Below are positions 5,763 to 6,662 of a stretch of 6,662 nt of DNA, piece by piece. Below the pieces are notes generated by a model, which was given only the letters and a program-made list of their open reading frames with translations, was not told where the DNA came from and searched no databases. Position 1 is the first letter of the stretch; every line of letters begins with the position of its first letter. Made by a program: the position numbers and the translations under genes. This DNA comes from Planctomycetota bacterium (GTDB taxonomy: Bacteria; Planctomycetota; Planctomycetia; Isosphaerales; Isosphaeraceae): NCBI GenBank assembly GCA_021778575.1, contig JAJYCH010000278.1:1-6662 (forward strand), given 5' to 3'.

Positions 5763-6662
5763 ATGATGCCCGCGATCGTCTGTGCCGGAATGGTCGGGGT
5801 TTGCACGCAAGTTGACTCATCGGTAGTACCGGTTGACGTCAAACAATCTTACACCGAGGCCAAGGCCAAGGCCGGACGATCGCCCGATGAACAGATCAAG
5901 CTCGCCCTCTGGTGCGAGGCTCACGGACTGACCACCCAGAAGCTCCATCACCTGACCCTCGCCGTGCTGGCCGATCCCACAAACACCATGGCACGCGGGC
6001 TGATGGGACTGGTCGCCTACAACGGCCGCTGGCTCCCCCCCGAAGTCGTCGCCGAGAAACTCAAGAACGACCCCGACCGCGCCGCCACCCTCGACGAATA
6101 CGAGACCCGTCGGCTCAAGGCCGCCTACACCGCCGACGCCCAGTGGACCCTCGGGCTCTGGGCCGATGAGCATGGGTTGAAAGAACAAGCCAAGGCCCAT
6201 TTCACCGCCGTCATCCGGCTCGACCCGAAGCGCGACATCGCCTGGAAAAAGCTGGGCTTCAAGAAGCACGACGGACGCTGGATCACCGACGCCCAGCTCG
6301 CGACGGAAAAGGCCGACGCCGACGCCCAGAAGCTGGCCGACCGGAAGTGGAAGCCGCTGCTCGAAAAATACAAGACAATGCTCGACCAGCCCACGAAGCA
6401 CGACGAGGCCGAATCCGCGCTGGCCGAAATCACCGACCCTCGGGCCGTGCCGTCGATCCTCGCGACGTTCGTCAAGGGACGCGATTCGGATCAGCTTCGG
6501 GCCGCGCAGTTGCTCGGTCAGATTGATTCGCCGCAAGCGTCGCGAGTGCTGGCCGGGCTGGCGATTTATGCGAAGTCGGCCGATGTCCGCAGGGTGGCGA
6601 CCGAGACCCTCAAGCGGCGTGACCCTCGCGACTGCGTCAAGCTCTGGACCGCCTTGATTCAC
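5763..6662 (+). CDS. TPR-like/HEAT-repeat-like protein, N-terminal 300 codons (3' end beyond window)
   Basis: The frame stays open from ATG 5763 to the window edge. Two related units are visible. Residues about 47-96 begin LALWCEAHGL and end NGRWLPPEVV; residues about 130-179 begin LGLWADEHGL and end DGRWITDAQL. Each has a TPR-like helical pair and an ADP/LDP turn before a G-R-W motif. Residues about 182-205 are charged and helical. From about 218 to 290 HEAT-like segments follow (ITDPRAVPSIL, AAQLLGQIDSPQASRVLAGLA, DVRRVATETLKRRDPRD). I recall similar proteins in Isosphaeraceae, of unknown function and probably protein-binding. The N-terminus has a short hydrophobic run (MMPAIVCAGMVGVC) that may be a weak signal or anchor segment, but there is no clear cleavage site and Cys14 lacks a proper lipobox. 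An in-frame stop is at 5715-5717. GTG starts at 5724 and 5742 are alternatives; ATG 5763 has GAGG 8 bases upstream. The gene is divergent from the ATC-hydrolase-like gene. Confidence 0.8.
   Translation, partial: MMPAIVCAGMVGVCTQVDSSVVPVDVKQSYTEAKAKAGRSPDEQIKLALWCEAHGLTTQKLHHLTLAVLADPTNTMARGLMGLVAYNGRWLPPEVVAEKLKNDPDRAATLDEYETRRLKAAYTADAQWTLGLWADEHGLKEQAKAHFTAVIRLDPKRDIAWKKLGFKKHDGRWITDAQLATEKADADAQKLADRKWKPLLEKYKTMLDQPTKHDEAESALAEITDPRAVPSILATFVKGRDSDQLRAAQLLGQIDSPQASRVLAGLAIYAKSADVRRVATETLKRRDPRDCVKLWTALIH

Noticed and set aside
5817..6662. Minus-strand open frame opposite the rightmost gene
   Set aside because: Its product is Gly/Leu/Val-rich low complexity without motifs. The plus-strand reading gives a repeat protein with recognisable internal duplication and consistent G/C third positions.

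Overview
The window looks like chromosomal DNA from a high-GC planctomycete, most likely of the Isosphaeraceae type. The pointers are strong G/C use at third codon positions, very frequent CGATCG hexamers, a large multi-PAS hybrid histidine kinase, and a TPR-like/HEAT-like protein with 'G-R-W' motifs of a kind I associate with that family. The lineage is inferred from style and recalled families, not from a marker gene.

Layout from left to right: (1) the 3' end of an unrecognised plus-strand gene (2-229); (2) a gene-free convergent gap (230-537) holding a long imperfect inverted repeat (about 307-516) with a second, perfect 9-bp hairpin in its centre; (3) a 1345-residue minus-strand hybrid sensor kinase (538-4575); (4) a 473-bp gene-free stretch (4576-5048) with a candidate kinase promoter and small palindromes; (5) a minus-strand 166-residue protein of the L-2-amino-thiazoline-4-carboxylic acid (ATC) hydrolase family (5049-5549); (6) a divergent promoter region (5550-5762); (7) the 5' part (300 codons) of a plus-strand TPR-like/HEAT-like repeat protein that runs off the right edge (5763-6662).

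The kinase is the centrepiece. Its order is a three-helix membrane sensor resembling the ethylene/copper-binding domain of plant ETR1 and cyanobacterial receptors, then four PAS domains, HisKA, HATPase, two receiver domains and a C-terminal Hpt. All phosphorelay residues are visible (His709, Asp996, Asp1137, His1278), so the protein contains a full His-Asp-His relay in one chain. In the sensor the Cys/His pair that holds copper in ETR1 is kept (Cys79, His83), but the conserved acidic residue of helix 1 is Asn and the conserved helix-3 Lys is Leu. It may therefore be a diverged ethylene-receptor-like sensor.

The kinase and the ATC-hydrolase-like gene lie on the same strand but 473 bp apart. 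Each has its own copy of the same extended -10-like element (TGnTAGAATTTC) 50-60 bp before its ATG. They may share promoter type, but nothing shows that they form an operon. No tRNA, rRNA, CRISPR array, transposase or phage gene was seen.
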